Counted from the stretch's first letter, positions 11,809 to 24,339 are shown. The stretch: 64,000 bases of DNA from Syncephalastrum monosporum B8922 (GCA_000697355.1 JNEN01000834.1:186001-250000); one strand, 5' to 3'. A program made the numbers and translations. The notes: generated by a model from the sequence alone, not told the origin.

Positions 11809-13243
11809 TTAGCGACCCATGGTACCCGTTTGGTTCCATGAAAGACGATCGTGATCACCCAGTTTTCTAAAGAATAATCGAGTCATTGCGTAAGTATGCT
11901 TTCAAGTACACGCGTCTGCTCCTCTTCGCTTTACCTGGGACGGAAGAAGTGCCACCCCAGAAAGACGACGCCGAGGAATGCGCATGCACAGCCCATGATG
12001 ATATATGCCAAGCCCATGAATGGGTTCCGGTCGCCTAGGAAGGACGTGCCCGAAAGCACGAGCGACTTTGTACCGCCATACTGCCGGATATCATAATCTA
12101 TAGCAGACATCAGCCGAAATGCTATCATCAGTTTCCACCCCCTTACTTAGGTCCACTTGAATCTCGTATGTGCCTGCTTGCAGCGTGTCCCCTTCGTAAC
12201 GGGCATAAAGTTTGCGGAACGTCGGATACCAGCTTGTCCGCATCCAGACCAAAAAGTGCTCATCTTTAGATGGGTCAAACAGATTGTCGGATGTGTACCC
12301 GTTTGGATAGCGCTTCTGCCAGTTGGGCGGCGGTGCCAGTTGGTCGGCCGGCATGGATGTCTGGTGGTAGCGTGAGACATCAGAAGACCAGGCAATGCCG
12401 TGATCAAGCAGTGTGTAGTTTATGTTGTCGGTGCTTCCGCCCTGTGGGTTGAGCAGCATCAGATTGGTCGAGAAGGTGTCTATCACAGAGATGAGTTTTG
12501 TCTTTTGTACGGTGCCCACGCATGTGTTTCCTTACCGTTGAACATGGAGTTAGCAATTAAACCGCACGGATAGTAGATCTTGCCATCCGGCGTGGTGGCA
12601 ACGGGAGAGCACGAAGCGCCCGCTTCACCCTGGGTGATGGTATCGCCATTGAGTTGGTTGTAGCTCAGGCTCTTTACATATTTGCGATGATTCTGGTAGA
12701 AGTTGGTCAAGCGGTAGTAAAGGTATATGGGGGCTTGCAGTGGCATAGGAATCGAAAACTGGATCGTACACCGCGACACGGTCTCGCCCGCTGGTGCCGC
12801 CTGACCCGTCAAAAAGCTCGACTCTTGAGTCACCTTATAGCTCGGCTGACGAGTTACCGTCGTGTTGTCGGCTGTGAATTTGTAGCTGTACTGGTCTTCG
12901 TTCAATGGCGTGTATTCGCTCGTACTTTCAACGCACTTTGTATAGTCGATGACAATCTCATTCACCTGTCACCAGCCCATTCATCAGTAATTAAGTAGTA
13001 GATAGTGTCAGCTATCGTACCGTTTCGCTTTCATACAGAAAGAGACCGCCGAGGGGGGCAAAGACGACGCCGGCCACGAACAAAGTGGGCAGGACGGACT
13101 TGGGTGTCAGGAGTGGTTGCCATGCCTTCAAGCGCTGCTGTTTAAACGCAGTGTCTAAACATCATCGTCAGCAAGTTTACTCTCTATGTTATAATGTGCA
13201 TTCGCATCGTACTCGCAGGCTTCTTGCTCTTGTGTTCAGCCAT
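11809..13243 (-). CDS. CDC50: CDC50/LEM3-family P4-ATPase (lipid flippase) beta subunit
   Basis: Partner needed for ER exit and activity of P4-ATPase flippases, which move phosphatidylserine and phosphatidylethanolamine to the cytosolic leaflet. Start at 13243: [10 protein letters not shown], then after an intron [20 protein letters not shown], first membrane segment ([18 protein letters not shown]), a long lumenal domain with Cys pairs and N-glycosylation sites (NYT, NTT), [11 protein letters not shown], and a second membrane segment ([22 protein letters not shown]). The last exon after an intron at about 11870-11935 encodes [18 protein letters not shown], the conserved KLGD..LSW tail. At least five exons. 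Complete. Confidence 0.92.
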
Positions 13244-13775
13244 GAATGATGAAGTCGCAGAGGTAAGTGGCCTTGCCTTCCCTTTTTTTTTTTTTTTTTT
13301 GTGGAGGTAGACCACTCTCGGCCCGATGTGGCCACAAACTCCGCAGAAGGGCTCGGCCTTCATGATCGTTTGAAGGGAACGCGAATATTTATTTTCACCT
13401 TCCTCCCCGGGTGTCTCTTTCTTTTTCCTGCTCAACCGAAGCATGTCTATCATGAGTACATCCCACGTCAGCCAACTATATTTTGTTGTACGACAAATAG
13501 TCAAATGAGAAACAAGGCGGATGAACCACGTCTAGGCTGAGTCGTCGCGGCATGCTTTTTCTCAGCAACATCAGCCACGTCCTTGGCAATAAGTATGCAC
13601 CGCTTTATGCGATTTAAATCACTAGCATCAATATATCCAATGATTAATGAGCTCACTTGAGATCAAAGCGCTTTAATTTGGGCAAATAAATAATATGTAT
13701 ACATCAGATCATTTATATATTGATATCTTTTTGGATGAGAGAATACAAAGCATACATTCTAAATATATGCTATAT
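13244..13775. other. CDC50 promoter and DNM1 3' flank
   Basis: About 530 bases with a run of 18 T at 13283-13300, which reads as poly-A on the transcribed strand. AT-rich at 13640-13775. No gene seen. Confidence 0.5.
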
Positions 13776-16471
13776 CTAAAGCGCGCTATTCACAATCTCA
13801 AAGGCTTGCTTGTACACATCGAGCATTGTTTTGCACTTTTCGCGGTCGGCCGCTACCCCTTCATCCTCCTGGAGCAAGTCCGCGAACAGCTCCTCCTTGT
13901 ATAGAGATGCCACCAAGCGGTTCTGCACAGATTCCCGCGAATGGTTGACGAGGAGGTGCATGATCGCTTTAGGAACCAGGTCCTGGATATTCTTGCGCAC
14001 AATCGTAAAGTAGCTGTCAATCAACGTACCTGTATATTGAATGTCACTCAGTCTGCTCCTGGGCTTGCTTTTCCAACTTTAAACTTACGGATTAATCGGA
14101 TCTCAATCTCTTCACGGTCGGTTGCCTGCAGCTGTTCCTCTGTGGGGCCGTTCTATGGACGCACCCTGTCAGCCTTCGTAGATGTATCCATGTTTGCATT
14201 ACCTCTTGGAATTTACGCTCGATTTCAGACTGCATGATTTGGGACACGGACATGGGGGAAGGTATGTTAGTGGAGAGCATGTCGTTTTGTTGCGGTCCCA
14301 GAGCAGGTCTTTCGCTTTTGTGCGCACCGCCGAAGAAGTAGGTCAAGAAAGAGTCCTTGGAGCCATCGGGTCCACCGCCCGAGGAAGGAGGTGACGGATG
14401 GTATCCATTTGCGGTAGGGCCAGTGCCATTTATCACAGGAATGTCATCGTCTGCTCGGCTACCGACACTGATCACACTTGAAGCAGGTGAGTGCGTGCGT
14501 GCGGGTATCTACACATCAAAACGGGTGAGACTGGTGAAATTGGGGACCGGGTGTACATATACCTTGCGTCGCTCCATTTCCTTTTTCTTTTTCAGTTTTG
14601 ATTCGTTTTCGAGGTTGGCCATCGCACCAGCGGCACCCAGAAAGTCTGGATGGTTCGTGTTGATATACGCCCGTTCGATTGAGATCAGACTCTCGACATA
14701 GTTCGACGTCGGGCTTAAACGCTCGCGCAAGAGTTCCGAGACGACTTCAACGAGTTTGGTATGCAGTCTTGGGTATCTCAGCAGCTCCTTGTTATCCGAC
14801 ATGTGACATATTTTCATCAGCTCTTCGTAAACGAGCTCCACACATCTCAAACTGGGTGTCTCCAGAAGCTTGATCTGTGGCCGAACCAGGAGATCAAAGG
14901 CAAGTTCGGGAACAAAGAGCGACGGGCGCGGACCGGTCGAATTGCGGATGGCAGTTCGGATATCATTATGGGAAAGGTTGGCACACGCCGGGATGGCATC
15001 CAGTGCGCTTCCAAATACGCTATTGAAAATAAAATAGATACGGGCACCACCACAACTTCAGAACGAAGAAGTGTTCAGTAAGTATTAATAGAATAACTCA
15101 TACCCAACCTTTCGACTTACAGTTCCTTGGTAGACATTTCTGATGAAGTACCATCAATAGCGGCAACGAAGTCGTTCGCAAATTTGGTCAGCAGACGCAG
15201 TATCAATGAGCCTCGGTGCACTGAGCCTGAGGTAAACGTCGGATCTCCATAGGATGCCAGCTCTTGTTGAGTTTGGCTCACGAGTGCGCTAAGTTTACCG
15301 CGCAGTTCAGGCAGCTTCTCCTTGATGCGGGTGAACAGAATCTACAATGCAAAAGACTTATTAGGATTCGTGTGTGCAACAATGGATATACGTACGTTGT
15401 TCAGCTGCTTGCTTAGATATTGGGAGCCACAACGTGAAGCGATGCTACGGTAGGCAGCATGTTGATGAAAGAAGTCGTTTTCGGCCCTGATGGCATCTTC
15501 CATAGGTCTATTGGTCAGGATATCCTGCTGGCTGCGGTTCACGACACCGACGAAGCCCAACTTGAGCGGATAAGAACGGCCCATGAGGACATCCAGCGCA
15601 TTGGTGCCGGCATCCATCAAGTCCAGCTTGGTCAGCACGCCAATGGTACGCTTGCCTATACAAGAGTAATGGGTACATGGCCAAACTCCCTCACCCCATC
15701 CACTGTCTTTCCCTACCTTCCACATCGACCTGACGCGCAAGCTTCAGACTGTCTGAATTGGCAACATCCATGTTTGCTGGCGAAACAGCCAAAATGATAC
15801 TATGATACACACTGAGCGTACTATTCATATATAAATTAGTTGCGCTCGCTTACCTGTTAGGGTTGGATATATAATCCATGACGAGAGAGCGGATCTGCTT
15901 CTCGATGTCCGAGGGTTGGTCACCTACAAGAAGAATAAGGTTAGAGCTCGATGGGACCCCACTCGGAATCTGACTTGCCAATAGGGATCTAACGTAGCGA
16001 ATAAAGAGGGTTAGTGTGTGCTGTCTGTTTGTTTATTCGTCAAGTTACCTTTGTCAGACCGGGCAGGTCCACGAGGGTGAGGGTGAGGACCTTCGGGGAG
16101 TGTATGCGCAGGTGAATCGGCGAACGTGATATGCCTTTGTTGGACCCAGCAACGCGGGCTGTGTCGTCTTCAATCTCTTGTCGAATCTCGTTGAAATCAT
16201 AGAACTTCTTGTCCTTGATGTGCATAAACTCGCCATACTCGGATGCGTTTGGTTCCCTCGCGGTAATGAGCTGCAGAATGAGAGGCCGCCGAGTCACGAT
16301 ACCGCTGCCCCGGGGAAGGAAGTCGCGCTGAACAATCGTCTCCAGCACAGACGATTTTCCAGAGGATTGGGATCCAACGACAACAATCTGAGGTAGGTCC
16401 AAAGACTCATACGAGCTGATGGAGGCCAGGACGGTCTGGAGCTTGTTGGTCAACTGAATCAGGTCGTCCAT
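13776..16471 (-). CDS. DNM1: dynamin-related GTPase of mitochondrial/peroxisomal fission (DNM1/Drp1)
   Basis: Assembles as rings on mitochondria and peroxisomes and constricts them. Start at 16471 ([12 protein letters not shown]). GTPase motifs: P-loop GSQSSGKSS, switch [15 protein letters not shown], and TKLD followed by [27 protein letters not shown], which matches Dnm1 rather than Vps1. Middle/stalk: [58 protein letters not shown] variable B-insert (about 14370-14470 region) carries SFLTYFFGG; the GED has [20 protein letters not shown] and ends AFEIVNSAL. Seven or more short introns. Complete, with no PH domain, as expected for fission dynamins. Confidence 0.93.
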
Positions 16472-17384
16472 AGTGGCGTGGCAGTGTTGAAAGGAAGGTC
16501 GCGTGCTATCAGAGATTATATATGGATATAAATATCGGTGTAAGATAAGTAGAAAGAGAGTGGGGGGCGAGTGTGCTTCCGGTATATGAGATAGAAGGAA
16601 GAGAGAGCGCGCAGCAGGAAAGAAGAAGAGAGACGGTCAGAAAAAAAAAGACAGGAAGTTGAGATTGAAGCGAGCGGGAAATAGTCCAGGAACAAGGACA
16701 GACAGCCCGGACCCAGCACAAGTGTGTGTTTATTTTTGAGTCAGATCCACCCACCTTCTCTTTTTTCATGAACTCTAATGTCGTACTTATTGAGCACTGC
16801 TATCCGCCTCATCTGGCCCCCCTTCAAGCGTCCTCTCCTTGGATACGCAAGCCTATCTCTTTCTCTTTCCGGGCGTGTCGTTATAACCCGCTCCCGCTCT
16901 TTAGATATCGCTATAGGATGGCGTCCGTATCAAACAATGGAAACAGGGATGCCCAGCACCCCGCTTCGGATGTTCATTATTTCATCCGAGAAAATAGTGA
17001 TTTTCATTTTCTGGTGTCACCTGACTGCATGTGGGACCGTCGTCGTGTCCTGTCACCCATCCTTGTCATTCTGGTCTGCGCGCAATCAACTCTGACCCAA
17101 AATCCTGCATTTATATTTGTTCATAGTTGAAAACCAACACTCTTTCCGGTGCATTAGGTAAAAAAAATTGCAGTGATTGGCTTACATGCCCCTTGGCTGC
17201 TTTGAATTGCTTTGCTACAGCTTCTTTTATGATGCTCTTTCAACGCATTGTTACGACAGGGTGGCCTCCCTTGGCGTATATCTCGACAATGGCTTGTGCT
17301 CTTATAGGTCGTGATATAACAGCACTACAAGGCGTACTGGCCTTGTGCTGTATTTGCGAACATCATCGGGTCTAAAAGCTCCGG
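16472..17384. other. DNM1 promoter and flank
   Basis: The first 200 bases are pyrimidine-rich on the minus strand, a likely DNM1 leader. Plus-strand frames at 16726-17130 and 17127-17375 have random-looking composition and no motif. Confidence 0.45.
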
Positions 17385-17624
17385 TCAAAAAGGGAAGGCC
17401 ATTTCCATCGTTTGTTTATCATCTTTGTAAGTCTCCAGCGACGTACTCCACTTTTCGACGACATTTTGGATTGTTGTCATATCATCAACTTTTTTGAGGT
17501 CAGGACCATCGGCTCTTGCTGAGGCATATACCTACTGATAGAGACTCCTCATGTTCAGGATGATTGTCATCATTTTGCAACAGTATGAGGCGGCTCGCTG
17601 GCTCCCATGGCTTCCGTAGGTCTT
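17385..17624 (-). pseudogene. fragment of a decayed protein-coding gene, family unknown
   Basis: Consecutive minus-strand segments read like one polypeptide but lie in different frames: PTEAMGASEPPHTVAK (about 17624-17577), then NDDNHPEHEESLS (about 17574-17536), then YASARADGPDLKKVDD and on to TMEMAFPF before a stop at 17385. The first shift sits at an A run (GCAAAATGATG), the second at a GTAGGTA repeat. A further upstream segment (17880-17790) ends TFVVFDE and meets another short repeat, TGAGTGAG. The 3' end looks like a genuine C-terminus. I cannot name the family. It could instead be an intact gene with introns I misplaced. Confidence 0.35.
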
Positions 17625-17884
17625 ATAAAATGAGACTGAATTTCATTATCAGTGCAATCCGACGAGAGTATATAAAGAATTCAGCTGCTATGCGTGGGTC
17701 GTGCTAGGCGGATGTCTCAATTGTTGCCATTATTATGGAGTTCGGGGTAGTAACTGCTAATCTAGATAGAACCACCGGAGTCCTCACTCATCGAACACCA
17801 CAAAAGTATCTCTAACTGTTGGAGCTGGCAGGATGCGAAAGCCGCGTCCAATCCAGCAAGGACAAGCGATCCTCTTTGTGCGGT

Positions 17885-20344
17885 ACGTGAGTTCTCAGAT
17901 AATTAAAAATTATTTCCTCCCTTCAGAAGCAGGAATGCTCAGTGACAATCGCTGTAGTGTATGGCAGCGAACAAGCAGTCTAATTCATTGATGATAGAAG
18001 TAAGTTGAAGGGGACGTGTATGAATTTCGCGTTCCGTTTAATGCTCTTCCAAATTTTGATACTCCGAAAAAGATCAAGGTTGGCTGGGGGATATTCCATA
18101 TTCCTAAGAGCTAAAGTGGCTCTTATTCGCTATGTTTGTGACGATGCTTAACAATTAAGGAAACAAGAGACAGTTTTTATCCGTTTGGTTCTTTGTGAAA
18201 GCTGCAACTTAAAGGCGAGCGAGCACTTGGCTTGTTCTTGACGTGGAAATTTCAGGTGAACTGAGCTTCGTCACAAAACTAGCACATCCCATCGCCACGA
18301 AGCCGAAGAATAATACGGGATCAGGCTGTGAAAAAACAATAGAAAGACGATGCCATTAATACAACCTGAACTTTTTTGGAATGGTAGACACACTGTGGGT
18401 TGGCTTGGGTTTGAGGGACCTGAATCCCGAGCTTGATAGGTCGGTCTTGTATACTTGCGAGTACCAGTCAAACCACAGAGATGTGTTTGACGCGTACGAG
18501 ATAGATAAAAGAAGGAAAAGGTTGTGAAAATATGAGAGGAATTATGCGTTTTTGATAATAAAGGTAGCGGCTTTTATTTGTCGATAAAGAAAGCTGTTCC
18601 AACGGAGACAATAGGATATGAACATGAGCTGTTCAAAAAGATATCAATATGTATTGAATAAATTATATGAAGATAGAGAAACTGGGTTATTTATATTATT
18701 CTTGAAGGTTTTCTACTGACGTTATGTCTGTGGGAAGAGTGACTAGAAAGAGGAAAAGTGGTGAGTGAGGTGGTGAAAAAATCTAAAGATGAGTTCCAAA
18801 AAGGAAGGCCAAGTTTCTGAGATAGGCCCCTGAGACTGAGCAGTTTCACAGTACCTTATCCCACGCAATACATGTACTGACGATTCGGTGCTGCTGCAGT
18901 TGTCGCGCGTCCAAAAGGGTCTTGTATCTGTGACATATAAAACATAATCCGTTAGATATATCTTGAACCTTTAAATTATCAGGTCATACCTGAAAACCAA
19001 ACAGGAAATGTTGATCTCCACAGGCAATACGCTGAATGACATGTTAACTGGTCGCTAAAAAAGACGAAAAAAGTCAGTCGTACTGGTAAACCTATAATGA
19101 ACTACAGAGTTTATCCTTAAAGTCTCTTATGTAGATGGGTATATAATAGTTGGGAAAAAGTGAGATGTATGGGTACGTCAAATTTAACTCTTTTTTTATA
19201 TGTTTTCAGAACCAGAGGTCGGATGCGTTCCGGACTTGAATAGACTTATTTACTGATGACAAGATATGTACATTAAGCACTACCCCTGTCGAACAATTTT
19301 GCGGTGTAGATCACTAACTTTGATAAATTTTTTGTTTTTGGCCAGTAAGTCGGTTCTGGAATCCTGCCAGCAGCACCTTACTAATGAGTTGCCTTCGCAA
19401 TAGCAATAACAAATGGTACTGGCTAGGATTTTCAGCAATTATGAGATTGAAAACTGCGATCCAGAATAGAAAAAGAAAGTTAATGAACGCCATTAGACAG
19501 GGTATAAACAAATACAAATTGAAGCAATCTGATACTGCAACGGTTACAAGCACTTGCAATATTTTACTTTGCTTTTCGCAACACACGTCAGGATGGTAAA
19601 TGAAAGCTGTCGTTGTGTAAGTATTCGAAACACACAAACAAGAGATAAACAAGACCAGATAAAAGTAAGCGATGAATGAGCAAAAAGATGACCGGGGAAC
19701 TCGTGTATAGAACGTTCGCTGATAGCAACCGACTGCCCAAGGTCAAATGGTTTGATTCATAGTGTAGTTATTTATCTTTTATATCTTGCCACCAGAATTA
19801 ACAATACTCCTCATGAAATGTCCGAGTGTTCATGTGGTAAACCATCACCCGTCGGGTCATCTTGTCTTCGTAGCAAAGGTCTAGTTTATGTGCAACGTGA
19901 AAGGAAACTGTGTCAAGGCAATCTCACGTTCCCTCGGCAGAGCAAATCGCCTCGTGAGAGCCGATCTTGTCAGCAATGTCTCTGAAAAGCTATATTTACG
20001 TATTCAATCATGACAGCCTATCCACATCAAACAATCTTGATTTCTACTATATCAGATATCCAAACGTACCAGCATATAACATTGTTACACACGTTGGTAG
20101 ATTTGATTTATCATTTTTCAAACGTTGGAGCCATAACATAACGAAGGTATTATGTAAGACCATGTTCTCACCACTGTGTGATATGTACGGGAAGTTTAGT
20201 GACGAATAACACCATTTAACGTGCACCAGTAATTCAAAGAAAATATTTACGATAAAACAATAAAATCCGGTCGAGTCAAACGCGAAATAAAAAGAAAGTA
20301 AGACGATCCATAGTATGAGGTATCCAAACGCCAAAAAGCGACAT
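17885..20344. other. gene-poor region with unresolved coding traces
   Basis: About 2.5 kb with no complete gene. Traces on the minus strand include: a possible two-exon frame about 18449-18203 starting MTGTRKYTRPTY, with a hydrophobic PDPVLFFGFVAMGCASF segment after a TTTTTTCACAG acceptor; and a well-formed intron at about 18926-18989 (GTATGA, ATCTAACG branch, CACAG) joining RIACGDQHFLFGFQ to IQDPFGRATTAAAPNRQY. A hydrophobic frame at 19314-19652 is unsupported. AT-rich; may hold degraded repeats or a lineage-specific gene. Confidence 0.35.
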
Positions 20345-21291
20345 CTAACCTTGCAGAGCCTTCGCACTGGGGTATCAGTATCTCGATCTTTTGATCCTCC
20401 AAAGCACTCCACCCATCACAGCACAACGTACCTGCAAACGCTTCTGCATCATATCCAGTTCCGGGCCTTCCTCTTCGTCCTCTATCTCGGCTGCTGCAGG
20501 TTGTTTGTCGAGAGCCGGCCCGACCGCACCTGCTTCGCCGAGCATGCCTACAGATAATGTCAACAAAACAAAGAAAGAGCGCAAGCTACGCGTACCATCT
20601 GTGATCTGGAAAAGCACGTTATTCACTTCTTCATCAGCCTCCTCTTCAATCTCTTCGTCGTCCATCATATCCATGGTATCGGAGATCATCTCGTCCATGA
20701 GACCAGCCTTGGTCATTTCCATGGACATTTGCTGCATGGTTTGTGATATCTCGGGTAGACGTACGAGTCGGTTGACAAGAGACATGACCTCGCCACTCTT
20801 TTGCAGGGTTCCTGCAATTTTAATGGTAGCTAGCCCAAACACCAGGTTAGAATACCACCGGTTATAAGAGTCATGTGGAGCCTTACCCAGCTGCTGTTCT
20901 AGCTGCATAACGATCGAGTTGAGCTGGGCTTTGCTCGTGTAGAGACGGTTCTTGTGTTTTTGAGAGCGTATCAGTTCCTTGGCAAGCATCTTGCATATCT
21001 TTGTGTCTCCTCGCTTGGCCACTTGTTTGATGGACTTTTTCACTTTGGCTTCCTCAAGGTCGATGGCTTGAATCTGCCGTTGTATTTGACGCTGCTGCCC
21101 ACGTATCTCCTGCCGCCATTTCTTGACCTATACACGCATGAGATCCGTCTTCTTTGCTTCTGTTCTCTTTTTGGGTTCTTCAACGTCCAAGAGGACGCTA
21201 CGTGTCGATGATAATGGGGGTGGAGACGTACAAGTTCTTCAGGTGTCTTTTTACCAAAAAACCGTTGAATGTTGTTCAATGTACTTGCCAT
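20345..21291 (-). CDS. VPS24: ESCRT-III subunit VPS24/CHMP3
   Basis: Charged, coiled-coil Snf7-family protein that polymerises on endosomes with Snf7 and Vps2 to sort cargo and cut membrane necks. Start at 21291 (MASTLNNIQRFFGKKTPEEL). After an intron comes VKKWRQEIRGQQRQIQRQI, a basic N-terminal helix pair, then AKRGDTKICKMLAKELIRSQK, the typical Vps24 core. The C-terminal part turns acidic (MMDDEEIEEEADEEVNNVL). The MIM1-like end DMMQKRLQ is followed by an intron (GTACGT...CGAAG) and a four-residue final exon ALQG. Without this last splice the frame would run into unrelated sequence. Four or five introns. Complete, about 220 residues. Confidence 0.92.
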
Positions 21292-21532
21292 CGCCTGTCG
21301 GGAAGGAACAAGAGGTGAAACCGTCTCTGGTGCCAATGCTCACTCGCTCTTGATTTTCAAATACCGAAAAGCCAAGAGGAGTGGCGGCAATCGAATCTCG
21401 ACATGTACACACATGGCTGGTGGAGGGAGAAATGGGCGACCGACTTGTATGTCTTTAGGTCCTCCACTTAGCACACCATTGCCAGTCTAATAAATAAGAC
21501 CCATACTGAGGCGTCTAAGTTACATGTGAATA

Positions 21533-21808
21533 CTATGCCAGTAGATCATGGACGCCGACTGAAGGCCGTCTGGGCAGAGAGCTTCTAATATATATATATA
21601 TATAACTTGGCGACTTTGTCATTGGGGTAAATCTGTGGTATTTGTAGTAGCTCATTTGGTCTTGTATTTCTACAGAGTATACTGTATTTGCTCCTTGAAA
21701 TAGGAAGTCGTTACTACTTGGTTCGTCTACCGTTGTATCAGTCTGATATGATCCGGAGATCTCTATCGCAGCGCGTACATAGTATACATACTTGGTCTTG
21801 GTTGTCAT
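21533..21808 (-). CDS. hypothetical small protein, 91 residues
   Basis: Single frame beginning MTTKTKYVYYVRAA, preceded on the minus strand by a long pyrimidine-rich stretch (21810-21900) like the leaders of real genes nearby. Tyr- and Ser-rich, with YIYIYI encoded by a (TA)n run at 21590-21603. No motif recognised. It lies in the gap between the divergent VPS24 and RMD1 genes. It may be a true small gene or part of RMD1 or VPS24 regulatory DNA. Confidence 0.3.
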   Translation of the reverse strand: MTTKTKYVYYVRAAIEISGSYQTDTTVDEPSSNDFLFQGANTVYSVEIQDQMSYYKYHRFTPMTKSPSYIYIYIRSSLPRRPSVGVHDLLA

Positions 21809-22086
21809 CTAACGAGACACAAGGCGAGAATGCCAATGGAAAGGAGAACTGTAGCTGATAGGGGACAGGAAAGAAGAAGAAGGACATGGATAAGTAGAAT
21901 GAAGAGGACGTTTGAGTTGTCAGTTGAAGATGAAGCGTGTCTGAGTCTATGCTATGCAGAAAGCGCATGTTTTTGATTTCCGAGCAAGGGATCGGTTAAC
22001 CCGCCACCTACTTTCTGCCTTCCTTTTTTTTTTTCCTTTTCTTTGTGTCCCCTCCGTTCCCAGTCGTCGATTCTTTCCCAATTCAT

Positions 22087-23743
22087 ATGTCAAAACGGAC
22101 CACACGCCGGCAGTATCCGACCTCACCTACGGCAGACGACGAGTCGAATGCAAGCGAGCCTCTGCTAGGAGAAAGTCGGTCGACCCCGGCTGCAAAAAGC
22201 ACCGCGGTCGCGAGAAGCGGGGGTAATCCTCTGCCACCGCAATCGGCGGTCGCCTATAATACATTCCAGGCGCCTCAGCATGCCCGGAGTAAACCCAAGC
22301 AGCCGAACCGCACCACCAAGATATCCCAGAAACTCAAACTGTTCCCCGATGGCGACCAGACGCTGCCAACTCCCGACGATCTCGATGCAGACGTCTACAC
22401 ACAGCTCGCGCAGATCCCGCACGGCTCCGCTCGGCTGGAGGCGGAGCGTCTCAGTAAAATGAACAAGGACGAGCTGTCGCGTGTCACGGCGTATTGCACT
22501 GCATCGTACGTCTTCATGCTCTTACTTGTGTCTGCACATAAAGAAAGTTGCCCGTCTCAACGATGATGTCACTTTTTGATAGCGCTTACCGGATGGACGA
22601 CCTTGTAAAGTACTTGCGCGCCCAAAAGAAATCCCACGGTGCTGCCCCAAGACGTTTCGATGAATGGTAGCACAGTTTTGCATAATGTTCTGCGCGTAGG
22701 CGGTTACTCAGTTACTCACCACTGTTTTCAGTATTTATACGCCGTATTCCCTCAAGTACCCGTTATCTCCGCCTCAAGGAAGCCCGGACGCCAACCACAA
22801 GACCCGCCCTAGCCTGCCTGAAATGTTTCTTTTCGACTACGGTGTCGTTGTCTTTTGGGGAATGACCTTACAAGAGGAGCAGCGTATCCTGAAGATCCTC
22901 GAACCCTATGGCGAATCCAAGCTCGGTAAGCCACCCTATCAGAGGAGACTCGTCATTCCACTCTGCCTTCCGCTCAATGTTGTGCACAGATACGGATGAC
23001 ATCGAAGTCGAAGAGTTCCACTACTACTACAATGAAAGCTGTCAGCCTCGGTAAACCCATAGCTGTTACGAATGCGTCGAATTCCTAACCGTATTTCCGT
23101 TTCGCAGTATATACAACGATATCATTACCCTTCGACATCCATCCAACTACCTCGTCAAACTCACCATCGCACACGCGATTGCACAAAGCGTCAAAATGAC
23201 GCTCTTTGAGCGCTTGATTGACGACACAATTAACGAAACAAAGTACATTCCTCAAGTCATGGCCGAGAGCGGCAACATCCATATGTCACGGTATGCCATC
23301 CTTATCCCATAAAAAATCCGCCGTGTCCTTACTCTTTTGTTACTACCCTTAGGACGGCCATCACAAAAAAGATTGGGCAGCTGTTTATCATGCGCATCAA
23401 TGTGAACTTAGTCTCCAATATTTTGGACACACCCGAGATATTTTGGTCAGAACCGGCGCTGGAACCTCTCTACAGCGCCATCCGAGGCTACCTCGAGATA
23501 TCCCAGCGCGTCGAATTGTTGAATCAACGCGTCGAAGTCATCAGTGACCTCCTAGAGATGCTAAAGGATCATCTGAACAGTTCTCATGGTATGTTTCATG
23601 GACTTGTGACACGCGTACGCAGATCTGACATGAATGAATTAGGTGAACATCTTGAATGGATTGTGATATGGCTGATTGGCATGGAAATTCTTGTGGCCGT
23701 GATCACGACGTGTTTGGATGCCTTTAGCTTATCTCACGAGTAG
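22087..23743 (+). CDS. RMD1/RMND1-family protein (DUF155)
   Basis: Member of the RMD1/Sif2 family: in yeast required for meiotic nuclear division, in animals the mitochondrial RMND1 supports mitoribosomes. Start 22087 (MSKRTTRRQYPTSP) is preferred over an in-frame ATG at 22045 because the upstream codons lie in a pyrimidine-rich leader. A basic disordered N-terminus leads to ARLEAERLSKMNKDELSRVTAYC, then the DUF155 core: LFDYGVVVFWGMTLQEEQRI, EEFHYYYN, LVKLTIAHAIAQSVKM, GQLFIMRINVNLVSNILDTP, FWSEPALEPLY, EVISDLLEMLKDHL. After the last intron GEHLEWIVIWLIGMEILVAVI gives a C-terminal membrane helix, as the family has. Six introns (first donor at 22506). Complete. Confidence 0.9.
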
Positions 23744-24339
23744 ATGTAGCATTCATTCTGATCATTCTACTGCATTCATAAATCGATACATGTTTTCTGT
23801 TCACCTATCACCGTTGCTGCATGACGAGCACTGTGTCCTAGATACTGTGTCATTGTACACAGACGTAGGTTACTGTCACACATGTCTTGGGACCTGAATT
23901 GTTAAAGTTTCCTCGGATAATAAACATGCATAGATACTTGATTGTACAGGTGCATATATGACGGTAACATGCTTTGCAACTGTTACCACCCTTTGACACT
24001 TGTGCATGTGTCTTGCGATATCAAGTCTCGTCGGCGATTCTAAAGTGGTGGTAATAGTCGCCTGACTGTGTAGATAACAGCGGGCTTGTCCTGTATTGAA
24101 GAATTAAGTGCACCATAGACGAGGTCATGTAAAATAGTCGAAAGATGCTCACAGTAAGCACGGTCTATTTGTGACAACAAATATGTATAAATTTTTGTGG
24201 GCGCGTACAGTAAAAAGAAGAAGGGTAAGTTCAGTGTCAGCTTTGAGTGGGCGGCTTTGGACATTCAAAAGCCGCCGTCAAAACGTGCTGCCACACAGAA
24301 AAACGCGCCCGAAAGTCGTTTGGCTGTCTTCAAAACAAG
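23744..24339. other. intergenic between RMD1 and CCT2
   Basis: About 600 bases, AT-rich in the first 450. The 3' half is the CCT2 promoter. It contains a short near-palindrome, GGCGGCTTT...AAAGCCGCC (24250-24284). No gene recognised. Confidence 0.5.

Noticed and set aside
16726..17130. 134-codon plus-strand frame near the DNM1 promoter
   Set aside because: No motif, spans a pyrimidine-rich leader region, and shows no splice or start context.
20047..20412. 121-codon hydrophobic minus-strand frame below VPS24
   Set aside because: It overlaps the terminal VPS24 exon and its 3' flank; hydrophobicity is explained by AT-rich sequence.
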